The notes: generated by a model from the sequence alone, not told the origin. A stretch of 64,000 bases of DNA from Synechococcales cyanobacterium bin59.metabat.ball.084 (GCA_013297675.1 JAAFHZ010000004.1:1-64000); one strand, 5' to 3'; positions 44,511-55,755 are shown, numbered from the stretch's first letter. Made by a program: numbers and translations.

Positions 44511-44981
44511 ATGTCTCGTCGTACCACAGTCCCCAAAAGACCCGTTCCCCCAGACTCCGTATACAACAGCCGCCTAGTTAGCATGATGGTTAGAAGAATC
44601 ATGTACAGCGGCAAGAAGTCGATCGCCTTGAATATTGTGTATGACGCAATGAAGCTGATCGAAGAGCGCACCGGCACCGAGCCACTAGAGACTTTTGAAA
44701 AAGCCGTGCGTAACACCACTCCCTTAGTAGAAGTCAAAGGTCGGCGGGTCGGTGGGGCTACTTATCAAGTGCCTATGGAAGTACGACCCGATCGGGGCAC
44801 TGCTTTAGCCATGCGCTGGTTAATTAATTATTCTCGCTCTAGAGCAGGTAAAAGCATGGCGATTAAATTGGCTAATGAGCTGATGGATGCAGCCAATGAA
44901 ACCGGCAGTGCGATTCGCAAGCGAGAAGAAGTGCACCGGATGGCCGATGCCAACAAGGCATTTGCTCATTACCGCTATTAG
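44511..44981 (+). CDS. rpsG: 30S ribosomal protein S7
   Basis: 156 aa. It has [39 protein letters not shown] and the helical C-terminus [19 protein letters not shown]. Normal length. Confidence 0.98.
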   Translation: MSRRTTVPKRPVPPDSVYNSRLVSMMVRRIMYSGKKSIALNIVYDAMKLIEERTGTEPLETFEKAVRNTTPLVEVKGRRVGGATYQVPMEVRPDRGTALAMRWLINYSRSRAGKSMAIKLANELMDAANETGSAIRKREEVHRMADANKAFAHYRY

Positions 44982-45153
44982 GTTCTTGTGGAGTCCAAGC
45001 TTGCTCTAGATTGCCTAAATCCACATCGCTTTGCATTGAGCGATATTAGAATGTAGGAGTTTAGAGCATGGCGGGCGATCGAGATTTTCTAAAAAGTATA
45101 CAATCGTAACAATATCAATTTATTTAAGGACACAAACACCTCAGGAGGTAATC

Positions 45154-47241
45154 GTGCCACGTACCGTCCCGTTTGAAAGAGTACGCAACATCGGGATTGC
45201 AGCCCACATCGACGCGGGCAAGACCACCACTACCGAGCGAATTCTTTATTACTCTGGTGTAGTTCACAAAATTGGTGAAGTACACGACGGAAATGCTACC
45301 ACCGACTGGATGGAGCAAGAGAAAGAGCGCGGCATTACCATTACCGCCGCTGCTATCAGTACTAGCTGGAAAGATCATAAGATCAACATTATTGACACCC
45401 CTGGACACGTAGACTTTACCATTGAGGTAGAGCGCTCCATGCGGGTACTAGATGGGGTAATTGCAGTTTTCTGTTCGGTGGGTGGCGTGCAGCCTCAGTC
45501 GGAGACGGTATGGCGGCAAGCCAATCGGTACAGCGTGCCTCGGATCGTGTTTGTGAACAAAATGGATCGCACTGGTGCGAACTTCTATAAAGTCTACGAG
45601 CAAGTTTGCGATCGACTCAAATCTAACGCCGTGCCTGTGCAGATTCCGATCGGTGCTGAAGCTGGCTTTCAGGGCGTGGTAGATCTAGTGACGATGCGGG
45701 CGTTCATCCATAAAGATGATATTGGCAAAGACATCGAAGAAGTCGATATCCCGGCTGATCTAGCTGAGAAAGCCGCTGAATTTCGGTTGAAGTTGGTGGA
45801 GGCAGCCGCTGAAACCACTGACGAGTTGATGGAGAAGTACCTCGAAGGTGGCGACCTCTCCCAAGACGAAATCAAATTGGCTTTGCGCAAAGGCACCGTT
45901 ACCGGGGCGATCGTGCCAATGTTCTGTGGTTCAGCCTTTAAGAACAAAGGCGTACAACAGTTGCTGGATGGGGTCATTGACTATCTGCCAGCTCCTACTG
46001 AAGTGCCACCAATTAAGGGCATCGTTCCCGATGCTCCAGAAGGCGGAAACGAAGTAGAGCGTCATGCCGACGACAACGAGCCTTTTGCTGCTTTAGCATT
46101 TAAGATCATGTCCGACAAGTTCGGTCGTTTGACTTTCATCCGGGTATACTCGGGCGTAGTCAAAACCGGAACCTACGTACTAAACTCTGCCAAGAATAAG
46201 CGAGAGCGGGTATCCCGCCTGATTATTCTCAAAGCAGATGATCGGCAAGAAGTTGACGAGCTGCGGGCTGGGGACTTAGGAGCGGTACTGGGTCTAAAGG
46301 ATACCTTTACTGGTGATACTCTCTGTGATGAAAACAGCCCAGTAATTCTGGAATCGCTGTTTATTCCAGAACCGGTGATTTCATTGGCCGTAGAGCCTAA
46401 GACCAAAGGAGACATGGAGAAGCTTGGCAAAGCGCTCCAATCTCTATCCGAAGAAGATCCCACTTTCCGGGTACATACTGACCCGGAAACCAACCAGACC
46501 GTAATTGCTGGGATGGGTGAACTGCACCTAGAAATCTTGGTAGACCGGATGCTGCGGGAGTTTAAGGTAGAAGCGAATATTGGTGCCCCTCAGGTGGCCT
46601 ATCGTGAAACCATCCGCAAGTCAGTCAAGATGGAAGGCAAGTACATTAAGCAGAGTGGTGGTAACGGCAACTACGGTCACGTAGTAATTGAAGTCGCCCC
46701 TGGAGAACCCGGCAGCGGTCTGGAGTTTGTCTCCAAGATCGTCGGTGGTTCGGTACCGAAGCAGTACATCAACCCGATCGAGCAAGGGATTCGCGAAAGA
46801 TGCGAATCTGGCATTTTGGCTGGCTACCCAGTAATCGACTTAAAAGTTACCCTGATTGATGGTTCCTACCACGAGGTAGACTCCAACGAAATGGCTTTTA
46901 AGTTTGCCAGCTCGATCGCCATCAAAGATGCTGTACTAAAGGCTACCCCCGTCTTGCTGGAACCCAGCATGAAAGTGGAAGTAGAAGTACCCGAAGACTA
47001 CATCGGTAACGTCATCGGCGATCTCAACTCCCGGCGCGGTCAGGTAGAAGGCCAAGACTCCAGTCAAGGCATTGCCAAAGTAATGGCCAAGGTGCCCCTA
47101 GCAGAAATGTTTGGCTATGCCACAACAATCCGCTCCAACACCCAAGGTCGCGGTGTTTTCTCGATGGAGTTTAGTCACTACGAGGAAGTCCCGCGCAACG
47201 TTGCTGAAACTATCGTCGCCAAAAATAAAGGCGTCAGGTAA
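45154..47241 (+). CDS. fusA: Elongation factor G
   Basis: 695 aa translational GTPase. G1 is [16 protein letters not shown]3 DTPGHVDFT and G4 VNKMDRTG. The GTG at 45154 is the start: an AGGAGGT ribosome-binding site stands at 45143-45149. Domains II to V are complete, ending [18 protein letters not shown]. It follows rpsG after a spacer of 172 bases. Confidence 0.98.
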   Translation: MPRTVPFERVRNIGIAAHIDAGKTTTTERILYYSGVVHKIGEVHDGNATTDWMEQEKERGITITAAAISTSWKDHKINIIDTPGHVDFTIEVERSMRVLDGVIAVFCSVGGVQPQSETVWRQANRYSVPRIVFVNKMDRTGANFYKVYEQVCDRLKSNAVPVQIPIGAEAGFQGVVDLVTMRAFIHKDDIGKDIEEVDIPADLAEKAAEFRLKLVEAAAETTDELMEKYLEGGDLSQDEIKLALRKGTVTGAIVPMFCGSAFKNKGVQQLLDGVIDYLPAPTEVPPIKGIVPDAPEGGNEVERHADDNEPFAALAFKIMSDKFGRLTFIRVYSGVVKTGTYVLNSAKNKRERVSRLIILKADDRQEVDELRAGDLGAVLGLKDTFTGDTLCDENSPVILESLFIPEPVISLAVEPKTKGDMEKLGKALQSLSEEDPTFRVHTDPETNQTVIAGMGELHLEILVDRMLREFKVEANIGAPQVAYRETIRKSVKMEGKYIKQSGGNGNYGHVVIEVAPGEPGSGLEFVSKIVGGSVPKQYINPIEQGIRERCESGILAGYPVIDLKVTLIDGSYHEVDSNEMAFKFASSIAIKDAVLKATPVLLEPSMKVEVEVPEDYIGNVIGDLNSRRGQVEGQDSSQGIAKVMAKVPLAEMFGYATTIRSNTQGRGVFSMEFSHYEEVPRNVAETIVAKNKGVR

Positions 47242-47253
47242 ACAGCCAAATTC

Positions 47254-47284
47254 AGTCAAAGAGTCTGCATAAGACCCTTTGACT
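47254..47284 (+). other. Hairpin between fusA and tufA
   Basis: AGTCAAAG and CTTTGACT, with a further GTC/GAC inside, form an interrupted stem. There is no T-run, so it looks like a processing or partial-attenuation site that would let tufA be expressed at a different level from fusA. Confidence 0.5.
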
Positions 47285-47321
47285 GCTAATATCAACCAGA
47301 GGAATATAAGGAATTAGTTAC

Positions 47322-48551
47322 ATGGCACGCGCTAAATTTGAACGGACTAAACCCCACGTCAACATTGGTACCATCGGTCACGTAGATCATGGCAAAACCA
47401 CTTTGACTGCTGCAATCACGATGTCTCTGGCCGCAAATGGTCAGGCCATGGGTCGCAAGTATGATGAAATCGACGCGGCTCCAGAAGAAAAGGCGCGTGG
47501 TATTACCATCAACACCGCCCACGTAGAGTACGAAACTAACGATCGGCACTATGCCCACGTAGACTGTCCAGGACACGCTGATTATGTGAAAAACATGATC
47601 ACTGGCGCAGCCCAAATGGATGGCGGTATTTTGGTCGTATCGGCTGCTGATGGCCCAATGCCCCAAACTCGTGAGCACATTTTGCTGGCGAAGCAAGTAG
47701 GCGTACCCAACCTGGTAATCTTTTTGAACAAAAAAGACATGGTAGATGATGATGAATTGTTAGAACTCGTTGAAATGGAAGTGCGCGAACTGCTGACTTC
47801 TTATGACTTCGACGGTGACAATATTCCGATCATCGCTGGTTCAGCCCTAAAAGCTCTAGAGCAAATGGCTGCTAACCCCAAGACCCAAAAAGGCGAAAAC
47901 GAGTGGGTAGACAAAATCTACGACTTGATGGCCGCTGTAGATAGCTTCATCCCTACCCCTGAGCGGGAAGTTGATAAGCCTTTCTTGATGGCAATTGAGG
48001 ACGTGTTCTCGATTACTGGTCGTGGTACGGTAGCCACCGGCAGAATCGAGCGCGGTATCGTGAAGGTTCAGGATGAAGTGGAAATTATCGGTCTGAAAGA
48101 TGTCCGTAAAACCACCATCACCGGGATCGAAATGTTCAAGAAATCCCTGGAGCAAGGGATGGCTGGAGATAACGCTGGTGTGCTGATGCGCGGTATTCAA
48201 AAAACCGACATTGAGCGCGGCATGGTAATTGCTAAACCAGGTACCATTAAGCCACACACACAGTTTGAAGGTGAAGTATATGTTCTCACCGACAAAGAAG
48301 GTGGTCGCAAGACTCCTTTCTTCCCCGGCTATCGCCCCCAGTTCTATGTGCGCACCACTGACGTAACTGGCGACATCAAAGCATTTACTGCTGATGATGG
48401 CTCCGCTGCCGAAATGGTAATGCCTGGAGACCGGGTGAAAATGACCGTAGAACTAATTTGTCCAGTAGCGATCGAGCAAGGTATGCGCTTTGCGATTCGT
48501 GAAGGTGGTAGAACCATCGGCTCTGGTGTAGTTTCTAAAATTATCAAGTAG
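47322..48551 (+). CDS. tufA: Elongation factor Tu
   Basis: 409 aa with [15 protein letters not shown] (G1), [20 protein letters not shown] (G3), NKKDMVDD (G4) and the [13 protein letters not shown] effector region. All three domains are complete. The length is normal for cyanobacteria. Confidence 0.98.
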   Translation: MARAKFERTKPHVNIGTIGHVDHGKTTLTAAITMSLAANGQAMGRKYDEIDAAPEEKARGITINTAHVEYETNDRHYAHVDCPGHADYVKNMITGAAQMDGGILVVSAADGPMPQTREHILLAKQVGVPNLVIFLNKKDMVDDDELLELVEMEVRELLTSYDFDGDNIPIIAGSALKALEQMAANPKTQKGENEWVDKIYDLMAAVDSFIPTPEREVDKPFLMAIEDVFSITGRGTVATGRIERGIVKVQDEVEIIGLKDVRKTTITGIEMFKKSLEQGMAGDNAGVLMRGIQKTDIERGMVIAKPGTIKPHTQFEGEVYVLTDKEGGRKTPFFPGYRPQFYVRTTDVTGDIKAFTADDGSAAEMVMPGDRVKMTVELICPVAIEQGMRFAIREGGRTIGSGVVSKIIK

Positions 48552-48568
48552 ATCAACCGATCAACCCA

Positions 48569-48596
48569 GACAGGGGTGAGGACACTCACCCCTGTC
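48569..48596 (+). terminator. Hairpin between tufA and rpsJ
   Basis: GACAGGGGTGAG and CTCACCCCTGTC form a perfect 12-bp stem with a 4-base loop, followed by a pyrimidine-rich run. It could terminate part of the transcription or protect the tufA message, reducing rpsJ expression. Confidence 0.65.
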
Positions 48597-48662
48597 TTGT
48601 CATCTCTTTTTCGCTTTTTCTCTCTTTTTTTATTTTCCCGTACCTCAACAACCAAAAATATT

Positions 48663-48980
48663 ATGGCTACTGTCACCCAGCAAAAAATCCGCATCCGTCT
48701 CAAAGCTTTCGATCGTCGCCTTTTAGATACCTCCTGTGACAAGATTGTGGAGACTGCTGGCCGCACCGATGCTACTGCGGTGGGTCCAATTCCTTTACCT
48801 ACTAAGCGCAAAATTTTCTGCGTCTTGCGATCGCCTCACGTAGACAAAGATTCGCGCGAACACTTTGAAACCCGCACCCATCGGCGGATTATCGATATAT
48901 ATCAGCCTTCTTCTAAGACGATCGATGCCTTGATGAAACTAGATTTACCGGCTGGGGTAGACATTGAAGTGAAGCTGTAA
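48663..48980 (+). CDS. rpsJ: 30S ribosomal protein S10
   Basis: 105 aa from the ATG at 48663 ([20 protein letters not shown]); the frame is open further upstream but that part is the tufA hairpin region. It contains [20 protein letters not shown] and [18 protein letters not shown]10 doubles as NusE in antitermination. It closes the str cluster. Confidence 0.97.
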   Translation: MATVTQQKIRIRLKAFDRRLLDTSCDKIVETAGRTDATAVGPIPLPTKRKIFCVLRSPHVDKDSREHFETRTHRRIIDIYQPSSKTIDALMKLDLPAGVDIEVKL

Positions 48981-48990
48981 CTTACGCTGA

Positions 48991-49016
48991 AGCGCCCCAT
49001 GTTGGGCGCTTTTTTT
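48991..49016 (+). terminator. Terminator of the str operon
   Basis: AGCGCCC and GGGCGCT form a 7-bp GC-rich stem with a 6-base loop, followed by TTTTTT. Confidence 0.88.
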
Positions 49017-49168
49017 ATATGCTTCATTGGTGATTCTGGAACTCAGCCAGCCTCGGCACACCCTGGGTCGAGATCAGCAGATAGCGGATTTAGCAGTGCC
49101 CTTTGCTAACGCCCCAGATCAGTAAGGTATACTTGTCGTGGCGGTGTGGTAGTGGTGTTCAAGAACTC

Positions 49169-51094
49169 ATGCAAATTAGTCTTACCTGGGAAGATCCAGT
49201 TACCGGAGAGCGTCGCAGCCCGGTACTCAATACTCCGATCGCCATCGGGCGGGAGTTTTCACAGTTGCCCAGCACCATTGCCGATCGACGAGTATCGCGG
49301 ATTCAGCTTAACGATGGGCAAGCTTCGCGCTTTCATGTGCTGTTAGATGAAGCAAACGGCCTATTGCTGGCTACCGATCAGCAGAGCAGTAATGGGATCG
49401 AAATTAATGGTGTTAAGCAGCTCCAGGGATATTTAAAAGCTGGCGACAGGCTGGGGATTGGCAGCCATGTTTTGACAATTTTAGAAGTGGGTAAAGCTTC
49501 TAATAGCTCCAAAATTCTGTTTAACCCGGTCACAAATGTTCCTGATCCTTATATCACCAGACCAGGTAATGATAATCAGCGAAATACTTTTTTACCCCAA
49601 ATTTTTCAGCAACAGCAGGTCAGCATTGACGATATCCACGCCACTGGTCTCAAGGTTGAAACAGCAGATTATGGTACAGTAGGCGGCGGCTTTGGCAGCT
49701 TTGCTTGGGTAGATCTACTGCGGATTGCCGGGGTAAAAGCGATGAATATCGCTGTGCTTAGCCCAGAAAAATCAGTTCATGGTCGCTATCGCCAGCTTTG
49801 CTTAAATGCCCATGTCTCTGACCGCGAGCGTTTGCGCTCTCAGTCCGATGCTTGTCCTGATAACATTTGGGGTTTCCCCAGCTATGGCCTGCGAGAAGCG
49901 CTGCGTAAGTTGGGGCGTGGTCAGTTTGGGTCGGGGCTGCAAATTTTGTGGCAGCTCTTGGCAGAGCCATTGCTAGAAAACTCTTATGGTCCGGTAGATG
50001 AACAGGTGTTGCAGGCCGTCGATCGAGAGGCTGCGCGGATTGGTTGGCAAAAAATGCTGCGCTATGCCATGGTACAAACTATTCGCCAAACTACTGATGG
50101 CCGCTATGCTTTGCTGTATAGCCAGGGTGATAGCTATGCTATTTTGGTGACTAGTTATTTGCATTTAGCTACGGGCTATCCTGCTGTGGAGTTTTTGCCC
50201 GATTTGCAAGACTATCGCCAGCGCACCAAAGATTTCCAGTTAGTAGTCAATGCCTACGAACCCCATGATCATATTTATGAGCAGTTGGGGAGTAGAGGTG
50301 GCACGGTGCTATTACGAGGATCTGGGACTATTGCCTGTCGGGTATTACAGCGCATTTATCGCGTCCGGCGAAATCATCCTCAGCAGCAAATTAAAGTAGT
50401 CCATCTTTGGCCCCAGGCAGTAGATGGCGATCGAAGTACTGGGGTGGCGCAGCGATCGGTGAATTTGAATTATCAAATTCAGGCTTTTGAGTGGCCAAAA
50501 GCTTGTTGGGGTGGCTCATATAAGATGCGACTAGCAGCGGCTACCACCGAGCAGCAGCAGCAGTTTTACCTGGGCTGGGAAGGAGCGACTATTCCCCAGC
50601 GCCGCGATTGGCAAAAGATGTTAGTGGGCGGTATTAGTAAAGGTTGGTATCAGCAAGTTATTGGTCAGGTGCAATTGGTAACTCCTAAACCACCAGGATT
50701 GGCGGTGGTGCTCCAGGGAGAACAGACTCCCGTTACTGCCGACTATATTATTGATGCGACTGGCTTAGCTGGTTCGGTGATGGATAGTCAGCTTTTGGCT
50801 GATTTGGTGCAGCAATATCAGGTGGCGCTGAATCTGCGTGGTCAGTTTAACGTGGGTGAAGATTTTGCAGTCGAGCAACTCAATAATGGCAGCAATGGCC
50901 GAGTCTATGGTTCTGGCATCACCACTGCGGGGAATGGCTATGCTCCGGTGGATAGTTTTTTGGGATTGCAATATGCAGCTTTGGCCTCGGTGTGTGATCT
51001 GACCGATCGGGGTGCCCCAGGACTTAAAAAATTAACTGGATTGCAGTCGGCAGCGCAGTGGTGGCGGTGGATGACCAATAGGCCGCCTGATTAA
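49169..51094 (+). CDS. FHA domain fused to a Rossmann-type oxidoreductase-like protein
   Basis: 641 aa from the ATG at 49169; an in-frame start 66 bases upstream is less convincing. Residues 1-110 are a forkhead-associated phosphothreonine-binding domain (IAIGREFSQLP, ASRFHVLL and SSNGIEING). The rest resembles flavin/NAD(P)-dependent oxidoreductases: GTVGGGFGSFAWVDLLRIAG, RGGTVLLRGSGTIACRVLQR and a C-terminal ITTAGNGYAPVDSFLGLQYA. It probably docks on a Ser/Thr-kinase target. Substrate unknown. It is convergent with pcyA with no gap. Confidence 0.78.
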   Translation: MQISLTWEDPVTGERRSPVLNTPIAIGREFSQLPSTIADRRVSRIQLNDGQASRFHVLLDEANGLLLATDQQSSNGIEINGVKQLQGYLKAGDRLGIGSHVLTILEVGKASNSSKILFNPVTNVPDPYITRPGNDNQRNTFLPQIFQQQQVSIDDIHATGLKVETADYGTVGGGFGSFAWVDLLRIAGVKAMNIAVLSPEKSVHGRYRQLCLNAHVSDRERLRSQSDACPDNIWGFPSYGLREALRKLGRGQFGSGLQILWQLLAEPLLENSYGPVDEQVLQAVDREAARIGWQKMLRYAMVQTIRQTTDGRYALLYSQGDSYAILVTSYLHLATGYPAVEFLPDLQDYRQRTKDFQLVVNAYEPHDHIYEQLGSRGGTVLLRGSGTIACRVLQRIYRVRRNHPQQQIKVVHLWPQAVDGDRSTGVAQRSVNLNYQIQAFEWPKACWGGSYKMRLAAATTEQQQQFYLGWEGATIPQRRDWQKMLVGGISKGWYQQVIGQVQLVTPKPPGLAVVLQGEQTPVTADYIIDATGLAGSVMDSQLLADLVQQYQVALNLRGQFNVGEDFAVEQLNNGSNGRVYGSGITTAGNGYAPVDSFLGLQYAALASVCDLTDRGAPGLKKLTGLQSAAQWWRWMTNRPPD

Positions 51095-51859
51095 TTAGCT
51101 CAAGCTTGCTGGCTCAATATTTGCTTCTGGCGAATCAAACAATACGGTGGTCATATATCTTTCTGCCCACTCGTTGCCAAAAGCCTTCTCTAATACCCGG
51201 CGGGTCTTATCGTTTTGCTGCTGTTTGTCACAGTAATAATCTTGGGCTGCCACAATCTCGGCTTTTTCTTGGGCAGTTACCGGTTGAGCTTGTACTGCCA
51301 ACTGACAATGTACTGTTAAGAAACCGGTAACTCTTTCTAGGAACCAGGCTTCTTCTTGGGGGGTGCCGGGGCGGACAAAAAAGCAAAAATCTGAGAAAAT
51401 ATCCGCCCAGTCGGGTAAATCGCGGGGCTGACTGAATTCGCGCTGGGGCAATGCGGCTAAAGCCTGACTGTAAGTATCTGGGAGTACTCGCTGTTCGTTG
51501 AGTGGTGAGAGATCGGCGATCGCCGCACTAATGCCATTTTTACCCCCCACAATGTCTGCTCCAAACATGGGCAGAGCATATTCTGGTCGGGGAAACATCA
51601 CGCAGTGCAAAATATCTAAGTTGCTGCCGACTTGGGCTAATTCCAGATGCAGCTTACGAAACTGGGGGGTCTGGTAACAGCGATTTTCGATAATTAATTT
51701 CTCACCTTCTAGCTTGCCCTCCACGTAGCCCAAATCTGCCGGTAGATAATATGGAGAAAGCTCTAAATACTTAGCCCACACCTGTTCGATCTCGTCAGCT
51801 AGCTGGCGAATCAGGAGTTGTTGACGATGACGGATAGATTCTGGGTTTTGGTCAGACAT
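51095..51859 (-). CDS. pcyA: Phycocyanobilin:ferredoxin oxidoreductase
   Basis: 254 aa. PcyA reduces biliverdin IXalpha by four electrons to phycocyanobilin, the phycobiliprotein and phytochrome chromophore. The family core is clear: [20 protein letters not shown] with the active-site His, then [20 protein letters not shown] with the conserved Asp. petF, the ferredoxin it draws electrons from, lies just upstream on the same strand. Confidence 0.96.
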   Translation of the reverse strand: MSDQNPESIRHRQQLLIRQLADEIEQVWAKYLELSPYYLPADLGYVEGKLEGEKLIIENRCYQTPQFRKLHLELAQVGSNLDILHCVMFPRPEYALPMFGADIVGGKNGISAAIADLSPLNEQRVLPDTYSQALAALPQREFSQPRDLPDWADIFSDFCFFVRPGTPQEEAWFLERVTGFLTVHCQLAVQAQPVTAQEKAEIVAAQDYYCDKQQQNDKTRRVLEKAFGNEWAERYMTTVLFDSPEANIEPASLS

Positions 51860-51989
51860 TGGCGGCCTAGACGGTGATTAGACAGTGAGTGGGCAGGCTT
51901 TTCTGGGAGCCAACGATACACAAGTATACAAAAAGTTGTGTGGAATCAGTATCTAGACTCCACACAACTTTACCATTCGGCGTTGAAAA

Positions 51990-52289
51990 TTAATACAACT
52001 GTTCTTCTTGGTGCGTTTCGATTGTACAGTCAGACTTAGGATAAGCCACACAGGTCAATACGAAACCAGCTTCAATTTGATCGTCGTCTAAGAAAGACTG
52101 ATCAGATTGGTCAATATCACCGCTGGTGATTTTGCCTGCGCAAGTGGAGCAAGCTCCAGCCCGACAAGAGTAAGGTAGGTCAAGACCCTGCTCTTCGGCT
52201 GCGTCTAAAATATAGGTGTCATCAGCCACTTCAATAGTTTGATTTAGCCCTTCAGCTTCACTGATTAATGTGACCTTATAGGTTGCCAT
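51990..52289 (-). CDS. petF: Plant-type [2Fe-2S] ferredoxin
   Basis: 99 aa photosynthetic ferredoxin. The cluster ligands are in [13 protein letters not shown] and VLTCVAYP, and the C-terminus ends EEQLY as in PetF of cyanobacteria. It takes electrons from photosystem I and passes them to FNR, PcyA and others. A spacer of 130 bases separates it from pcyA. Confidence 0.97.
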   Translation of the reverse strand: MATYKVTLISEAEGLNQTIEVADDTYILDAAEEQGLDLPYSCRAGACSTCAGKITSGDIDQSDQSFLDDDQIEAGFVLTCVAYPKSDCTIETHQEEQLY

Positions 52290-52647
52290 GTTTCAATCCC
52301 TCTCTAAAAAAATTGCGAAAATTTATTCTCCAAAATCCCACCATTTCAAAATGCAGTAATGCATTGATAATGAAGTATGGTGGTGGCACTGCTATATCAA
52401 GCAATCTGCTGTGCGCAGTAGGCGCTGCTTCAAGCAAGATAAGCTGGGGTCGTGCCAACCCTATTTGAATACTAAGGGAAAAACTCACATTTGCAACTGT
52501 TATCTTGCATTATGTTGAACGGTATTCATAATCAGATTAGCCAAATCTATCCTGATTACTTATAGATGCCGGGGAATTTTACTGCATACCATCTCTTTTT
52601 AGATCACTGCTGCACTCTTTATTGACTAACATCCAGACTAAAGTTCC
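52290..52647. other. Spacer between petF and the GT4 gene
   Basis: These divergent genes share about 360 bases of upstream DNA. A long petF leader is plausible. Several short self-complementary stretches lie around 52380-52450 (GCTGTGCGCAG), but I see no riboswitch or clear operator. Confidence 0.3.
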
Positions 52648-53847
52648 ATGAAAATTCTAGTACTAACTTGGGAGTTTCCCCCGCGCTTGGTGGGTGGCAT
52701 TGCACGACACTGTGCGGAGCTGTATCCCGAGATTGTGCGCATGGGGCACGAAGTACATGTGGTGACGGTAGCGTTTGGGACGGAGCCACAGTATAAAGTA
52801 GTCGGCGGTATTCATGTGCATCGAGTGGATGATCCGGGGGTGCCTGATCCATTTTTGTCTTGGGTCAAGGATCTCAATTGCAACTTATTGGAATATTGCC
52901 ATCAGCTATTAGCCCAGAATTCTATTGAGGCTTCTTTTGATTTGATTCATGCCCATGATTGGCTGGTGGCCGCAGCAGCGATCGCCCTGCAAACCAAAAC
53001 CGGTTTACCATTGGTATCTACTATTCATGCTACCGAATTTGGTCGCCATAATGGAATTCGGGGTGATGAAAGTACCGAAATTTTTCACCAAGAGCGTCAG
53101 TTGACCGATCGATCAACGGAGGTAATTGTGTGCAGCAACTATATGCAGCAAGAAGTACGTGAGGTGCTAGGGCGAGCCTGTAGCCATATTATTTACAATG
53201 GCATCAATCCCGAAAAAAAGCAGCGTCCCCAAAACTTTGATTTTTGGCAGCTCCGTCGCACTTATGCTGCCGATCACGAAAAAATTATTTACTATGTGGG
53301 GCGGATGACTCCCGAGAAAGGCATTTTCTTGTTATTAGATGCGGCCTCGATCGTCCTGTGGGAAATGGAAGGAGCAGTGAAGCTGGTGTTTATTGGTAAG
53401 GGTGATGGCAATATTGACGCGCTAAAACGCAAGGCCGCAGAGCTGGGGATTGGTGAAAAGTGCTATTTTACGGGCTTTATGTCTGACCAAGATCTGGATA
53501 AGTTTCAAACCGTGGCCGATTGTGCGGTGTTCCCTAGTTTGTATGAGCCTTTTGGCATTGTGGCGCTAGAGAGCTTTGCTTCTCATGTGCCGGTAGTGGT
53601 TTCCGATGCGGGTGGTTTGCCGGAAGTGGTGCGTCATTCGCAAACTGGGATTGTAACCTGGAAGAATAACCCCGATTCTTTGGCTTGGGGGATTTTAGAG
53701 GTGCTGCGCAATCCCAGCTATTCTAAATGGCTCACTGATAATGCTTATTCCGAACTCAGTCAGCGTTTCTATTGGCCACATTTGGCCACCCAGACTTTGG
53801 CTGTCTATGAGATGGCTGTTGCCAGTGATCAGAAAGTCCGATCGTGA
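52648..53847 (+). CDS. GT4-family glycosyltransferase
   Basis: 399 aa GT-B enzyme. The N-terminal domain begins MKILVLTWEFPPRLVGGIAR and holds HAHDWLVAAAAIAL; the C-terminal domain has YVGRMTPEKGIFLLLDA and the E-x7-E motif in PSLYEPFGIVALESFASHV. The start resembles glycogen-synthase-like and sucrose-related GT4 proteins of cyanobacteria. Substrate cannot be told from sequence alone. Confidence 0.9.
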   Translation: MKILVLTWEFPPRLVGGIARHCAELYPEIVRMGHEVHVVTVAFGTEPQYKVVGGIHVHRVDDPGVPDPFLSWVKDLNCNLLEYCHQLLAQNSIEASFDLIHAHDWLVAAAAIALQTKTGLPLVSTIHATEFGRHNGIRGDESTEIFHQERQLTDRSTEVIVCSNYMQQEVREVLGRACSHIIYNGINPEKKQRPQNFDFWQLRRTYAADHEKIIYYVGRMTPEKGIFLLLDAASIVLWEMEGAVKLVFIGKGDGNIDALKRKAAELGIGEKCYFTGFMSDQDLDKFQTVADCAVFPSLYEPFGIVALESFASHVPVVVSDAGGLPEVVRHSQTGIVTWKNNPDSLAWGILEVLRNPSYSKWLTDNAYSELSQRFYWPHLATQTLAVYEMAVASDQKVRS

Positions 53848-53871
53848 TACGGTCTTGTCGAATGGCTATCA

Positions 53872-54045
53872 TTGAATTATGCTGTCCAGGCTATCTGGGA
53901 TGGTATAGCTGCCGAACAAGCCTATCCTGATCTCACCATAAAACAAAAACAGGAACTTGATAGACGAATTGATGATTTTGATGCTAGTCCAGACAATGTA
54001 ATGACCTGGGAAGAAGTTAAATCTTCGATCGAGAGCCAACCCTAA
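53872..54045 (+). pseudogene. Remnant of an addiction-module antitoxin (TIGR02574 type)
   Basis: In frame after the GT4 stop the plus strand reads LNYAVQAIWDGIAAEQAYPD then LTIKQKQELDRRIDDFDASP and DNVMTWEEVKSSIESQP, ending in TAA. The AIWD-(G/S)-IA, ELDRR and WEEVK motifs are those of the short putative addiction-module component. The N-terminal 15 residues and any ATG are missing (TTG at 53872), and no RelE-type toxin follows. It overlaps the end of the convergent gene by 4 bases. Confidence 0.6.
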
Positions 54046-54740
54046 AACTTTTGCCACTGCTGAGGTGGCGGTGTTAAAAATTCATAGGCACCAGCAGGCG
54101 CTCCGGCAGCGGCAGTGATCACAATATCAAAAGAAAGCGATACTCGTAGTTCCTCAGTCTCATTTGTAGTTACTTCATGCCGTTGCATTGCTGGGAACAG
54201 CATTAACCTTCCTTCTGCTGGGGGGTAAGACACTTGTAGTTGATTTAAATAGTTGTCTTCGTCAATAATTGCGGTGTTTTCGCTGCCTAAGCCGGGGCAA
54301 ACTTCGTTGACGCGGGCGGTGTCGATAAATACTAGGCTGCCTGGATCGATCGATTCAGATTCAGGTGTAGCAATGTAGTAAACGGCGCTAATGTGGGCGG
54401 TGTTGTGACTATGGGCACCGACAGATTGACCGGGACGAGAGACGATCGGCCAGCCCCGCTGAATGTATAAATCTACTTGACTTCGATCGATCCCCAATTC
54501 TTGTAAGTAAATATTGGTGTGCATTTGCACTTCGCTCACAACCCAAGCAAAGCGCGGATCTTGATGGATTTGCTGGACTCCATGCAAATCGCCTGTCCAG
54601 GCCATCTCGGGATAAGCCCGCCGCTCTGCACCGTTTTTTTCTAGTGTTAAGACTGTGGCTAACAAGTCTTCCCGGTGGTCTGGGGCAGCGGCGAGGTCTT
54701 CGTAGTAAATAGCAAGGGGAAACCAGGTTTCGATCGGCAT
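54042..54740 (-). CDS. Putative 2OG-Fe(II) oxygenase (TIGR02466 type)
   Basis: 232 aa. The double-stranded beta-helix core shows GAHSHNTAHISAVYYI with iron-binding His, LMLFPAMQRHEVTTNETEE with the second His, and LRVSLSFD whose Arg would bind 2-oxoglutarate. This matches the putative 2OG-Fe(II) oxygenase family common in cyanobacteria and phages. Substrate unknown. Confidence 0.82.
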   Translation of the reverse strand: MPIETWFPLAIYYEDLAAAPDHREDLLATVLTLEKNGAERRAYPEMAWTGDLHGVQQIHQDPRFAWVVSEVQMHTNIYLQELGIDRSQVDLYIQRGWPIVSRPGQSVGAHSHNTAHISAVYYIATPESESIDPGSLVFIDTARVNEVCPGLGSENTAIIDEDNYLNQLQVSYPPAEGRLMLFPAMQRHEVTTNETEELRVSLSFDIVITAAAGAPAGAYEFLTPPPQQWQKF

Positions 54741-54801
54741 TTTAAACTTTACAGAAAATCTGCAAAATCATTTTAGGTGATTCTTGGCACCCTTGCTGAG
54801 T

Positions 54802-55755
54802 TTATGCTACGTATTCCCGGATGTCTTCTTTCCGCTTGCGCAGTTTGGCGATCGCTTCTCGTTCAATTTGGCGTACCCGTTCCCGGCTGATGTTGAGCAT
54901 TTCGCCAATTTTGGCTAGGGTAAGGGGCTGACTATCTTTGAGTCCAAAGCGCATGGTAAGTACCTGCTGCTGTTGGCTGGTCAATTCACCAATCATCCGC
55001 TCTAGATCCATCTTCAGAGAAGCTTGTACCACAAAATCTTCAGGAGAAGCGCCAGTATCTTCGAGCAAATCACCAAGTTCGGTATCTTGGTTATCGCCTA
55101 CTCGTAAATCTAATGAGAGAGGCTGACGTGCTCTTTCTAGGTACTCTCGCACTTGCTTAGGAGTGAGTTCTAATTCTCCAGATAGCTCAGCAACAGTGGC
55201 TGCACGGCCAAGCTGTTGAGACAAATTACGCTGGGCTTTTTTGATTTTATTGAGCTTTTCAGTGATGTGAATGGGCAACCGAATCGCCCGGGCTTTTTCG
55301 GCAATGGCGCGAGTAATTGCTTGGCGAATCCACCAATAGGCATATGTAGAAAAGCGATAGCCTTTGCTGGGATCAAATTTCTCCACGCCTCGCTGCATTC
55401 CGATTGTGCCTTCTTGAATCAGGTCTAATAAGTCAATGTTGCGTTTAATATACTTCTTGGCTACCGATACCACTAGTCGAAGATTGGCTTCCACCATCCG
55501 GCGCTTGGCCAGCTCACCTGCGGCCAAAGTGCGCTGCATGGTCTCGACACTGGTTTCTGCTGCTGCTGCCCATTCTTCTAGGCTGGGTTCACAGCCATTG
55601 GTCTCAATCATTTGATTTTTGATCGCAGTCAATGCAACCATTTGCTGTACTTGTTTACCAAACAAAATCTCTTGCTCATGGGTAAGCAAAGGTACGCGGC
55701 CGATTTCGCGCAGATAGGTACGGACGGTGTCAGTGGAAGTTAGGGCAGTTCTCAT
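54802..55755 (-). CDS. Group 2 RpoD-like sigma factor
   Basis: 317 aa. Region 1.2 is [20 protein letters not shown], region 2 [20 protein letters not shown] with the promoter-melting [19 protein letters not shown], and region 4 [20 protein letters not shown]. It lacks the long N-terminal region 1.1 of the housekeeping SigA, so it is one of the dispensable group 2 factors (SigB/C/D/E type). Which one cannot be decided here. Confidence 0.92.
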   Translation of the reverse strand: MRTALTSTDTVRTYLREIGRVPLLTHEQEILFGKQVQQMVALTAIKNQMIETNGCEPSLEEWAAAAETSVETMQRTLAAGELAKRRMVEANLRLVVSVAKKYIKRNIDLLDLIQEGTIGMQRGVEKFDPSKGYRFSTYAYWWIRQAITRAIAEKARAIRLPIHITEKLNKIKKAQRNLSQQLGRAATVAELSGELELTPKQVREYLERARQPLSLDLRVGDNQDTELGDLLEDTGASPEDFVVQASLKMDLERMIGELTSQQQQVLTMRFGLKDSQPLTLAKIGEMLNISRERVRQIEREAIAKLRKRKEDIREYVA

